Shown: positions 7,109-7,774 of the stretch, one piece after another
How the letters are laid out: the number at the start of each line of letters is the position of its first letter
Numbering within the stretch: the first letter of the stretch is position 1
Assembly: GCA_947447815.1 (NCBI GenBank)
Contig: CANFLJ010000084.1
Span: 1 to 7,774, forward strand
Length of the DNA stretch: 7,774 nt
Direction: 5' to 3'
From: Chitinophagaceae bacterium
Lineage (GTDB): Bacteria > Bacteroidota > Bacteroidia > Chitinophagales > Chitinophagaceae
The notes under the pieces: model-generated
What the model saw: only the letters and a program-made list of their open reading frames with translations
Databases searched by the model: none
What the model was told of the DNA's origin: nothing
Program-made: the position numbers and the translations under genes

Positions 7109-7134
7109 CAAGCGCCTCTCCTTACAGGTGCTTG
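7109..7134. repeat. Small inverted repeat
   Basis: CAAGCGCCT (7109-7117) and AGGTGCTTG (7126-7134) form a 9-bp stem with one G-U pair and an 8-base loop. No T run follows on either strand, so a terminator role is unsupported. It may be part of another decayed repeat. Confidence 0.45.
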
Positions 7135-7176
7135 CGTGGAAACTATTCATCTATCAACCTCTATGTATTGTACTAA

Positions 7177-7206
7177 GCGTTAAGCATTTCGCGTTCAGCG
7201 TTTAGC
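7177..7206. repeat. 7-bp-period array, GCGTTNA family
   Basis: Consecutive units are GCGTTAA, GCATTTC, GCGTTCA, GCGTTTA and a partial GC. The period is exactly seven with substitutions only. The array ends 2 bases before the point where the transposase stub is cut off. Confidence 0.75.
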
Positions 7207-7208
7207 TA

Positions 7209-7307
7209 TCCCCTGTATTCACCTCTTTCAAATTGATTAATAATCGATTGTTTAAACTCTACAGAGTAGCGTCTGCTTTTTCTGATTTTCTTAATATTTG
7301 ATTGCAT
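7209..7307 (-). pseudogene. Truncated transposase N-terminus (IS remnant)
   Basis: From ATG 7307 the minus strand reads MQSNIKKIRKSRRYSVEF and continues KQSIINQFERGEY before running into unrelated sequence; the frame hits TAG at 7209-7211. RRYSVEFKQSIINQFERGEY fits the first helix of the helix-turn-helix of IS3-type first-ORF transposases, where a motif such as SVxQLxKLY would follow. Only about 31 of the expected 90 or more residues remain. Upstream, TTGAC and GTCAA (7313-7317, 7326-7330 on the plus strand) may belong to the leader of the element. The IS family assignment is tentative; the transposase reading rests on pattern recognition of this short segment. Confidence 0.55.
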
Positions 7308-7356
7308 ATAAATTGACTTTTTTAGGTCAACCTATATCAGGGACGCACAACGCACA

Positions 7357-7391
7357 TTTTTAGTTTTTCATTTTTAGTCTTTAGTTTTTGT
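7357..7391. repeat. 7-bp-period array, TTTTTAG family
   Basis: Five units in register: TTTTTAG, TTTTTCA, TTTTTAG, TCTTTAG, TTTTTGT. Low base complexity makes chance more plausible here than for the other arrays, but the AG or CA closing each unit keeps a strict seven-base spacing. It lies about 50 bases beyond the start of the transposase stub. Confidence 0.6.
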
Positions 7392-7464
7392 ATCCCTCCT
7401 TGTATTTATTTTCAAATTATCACGAGTCAATCCATCTTAACCCCGAAAATTCGAGGCTAACGTC

Positions 7465-7486
7465 TTACGAAATAGTATTTTCGTAA
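7465..7486. repeat. AT-rich hairpin
   Basis: TTACGAAA (7465-7472) and TTTCGTAA (7479-7486) form a perfect 8-bp stem with a 6-base loop. It stands alone in noncoding sequence. No role is evident; it could be a weak terminator or a protein-binding palindrome. Confidence 0.4.
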
Positions 7487-7774
7487 AATGATCCAATAAT
7501 TCAATCAAAAAATAGATTAACAGCTTAATAAACTACTAACACTGGGTAGTATTGGGCTATATTAACCTATGAAAAAAGCCAATAAATTTCTTTTTAAAGG
7601 TAATTTTTGAAAAGAATTTTAAAGCATTATAAAGTTAAATAATAGACAATCCTTAACAGTAAAACCCTTTATTTATAAGCTTTTTAGCGAAATAGAATGA
7701 TTTAACTTAAGTTCAAGATTCCAACAAAAGTTAGTATCTAGTTAAAAAAATTTTTTTAGTTTGTGTAAAACATA

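Larger units (their letters stand above)
6659..7774. other. 1.1-kb region without an intact gene, dense in repeats
   Basis: I found no open frame of credible length or family on either strand and no tRNA or rRNA. The contents are itemised separately: a REP-like folded element, a 42-bp-period duplication, a small hairpin, two 7-bp-period arrays, a transposase stub, and an AT-rich tail from about 7490. The tail includes a run of seven A followed by seven T at 7744-7757 and may be the upstream region of a gene beyond the window. Confidence 0.7.

Noticed and set aside
7427..7437. Further CGTGAGT-type repeat (TCACGAGTCAA)
   Set aside because: Only about one and a half units and imperfect; not distinguishable from chance.
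7569..7610. Thirteen-codon frame starting MKKANKF
   Set aside because: Too short and AT-rich, with no homology signal or context.
7732..7774. Promoter of a gene beyond the right edge (A7T7 tract and TTAGTTTG)
   Set aside because: The match to the -7 consensus is partial, no -33 element is at proper spacing, and no start codon is visible in the window.

Overview
The window looks like a chromosomal segment of a low-GC member of the Bacteroidota, most likely Chitinophagaceae or a close relative. The grounds are the gene families present (futalosine hydrolase, a fused alpha/beta 2-oxo acid dehydrogenase E1, a DUF2461 protein, a Nudix-fold regulator with a C-terminal winged helix), the absence of clear Shine-Dalgarno sequences, a TAnnTTTG-like promoter element, and dispersed repeats of a style I associate from memory with this group. 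No database search was possible.

Layout. Positions 1-623 (minus) carry all but the C-terminal end of mqnB, futalosine hydrolase of the futalosine menaquinone pathway. Diverging from it, 719-2713 (plus) encodes a single-chain E1 of a branched-chain-type 2-oxo acid dehydrogenase. A strong hairpin at 2781-2808 separates it from the convergent gene 2814-3479 (minus), a DUF2461 protein. Upstream of that on the same strand is ligA, NAD+-dependent DNA ligase (3557-5812). A divergent region at 5813-5917 with a 26-bp near-palindrome lies between ligA and 5918-6658 (plus), a Nudix-fold protein with a degenerate catalytic box and a winged helix, read as a transcriptional regulator.

Positions 6659-7774 hold no intact gene. 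This stretch is a repeat dump: a REP-like folded element (6696-6813), two 42-bp-period units (7001-7072), a small hairpin (7109-7134), two 7-bp-period arrays (7177-7206, 7357-7391), the N-terminal stub of a transposase (7209-7307, minus), and an AT-rich tail that may be the upstream region of a gene beyond the window.

The genes are mostly housekeeping and share no obvious pathway. The most unusual signal is a set of arrays that all have a period of exactly seven bases but at least four unrelated unit sequences (CTCCTNN, ACTCACG/ATTGACG, GCGTTNA, TTTTTAG). Two of the families sit inside ligA, where they add roughly 50 in-frame residues to a loop of the adenylation domain, and one of them also supplies the ligA stop codon. 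The second notable signal is the palindrome between ligA and the Nudix-type regulator, a good candidate for an autoregulatory operator.
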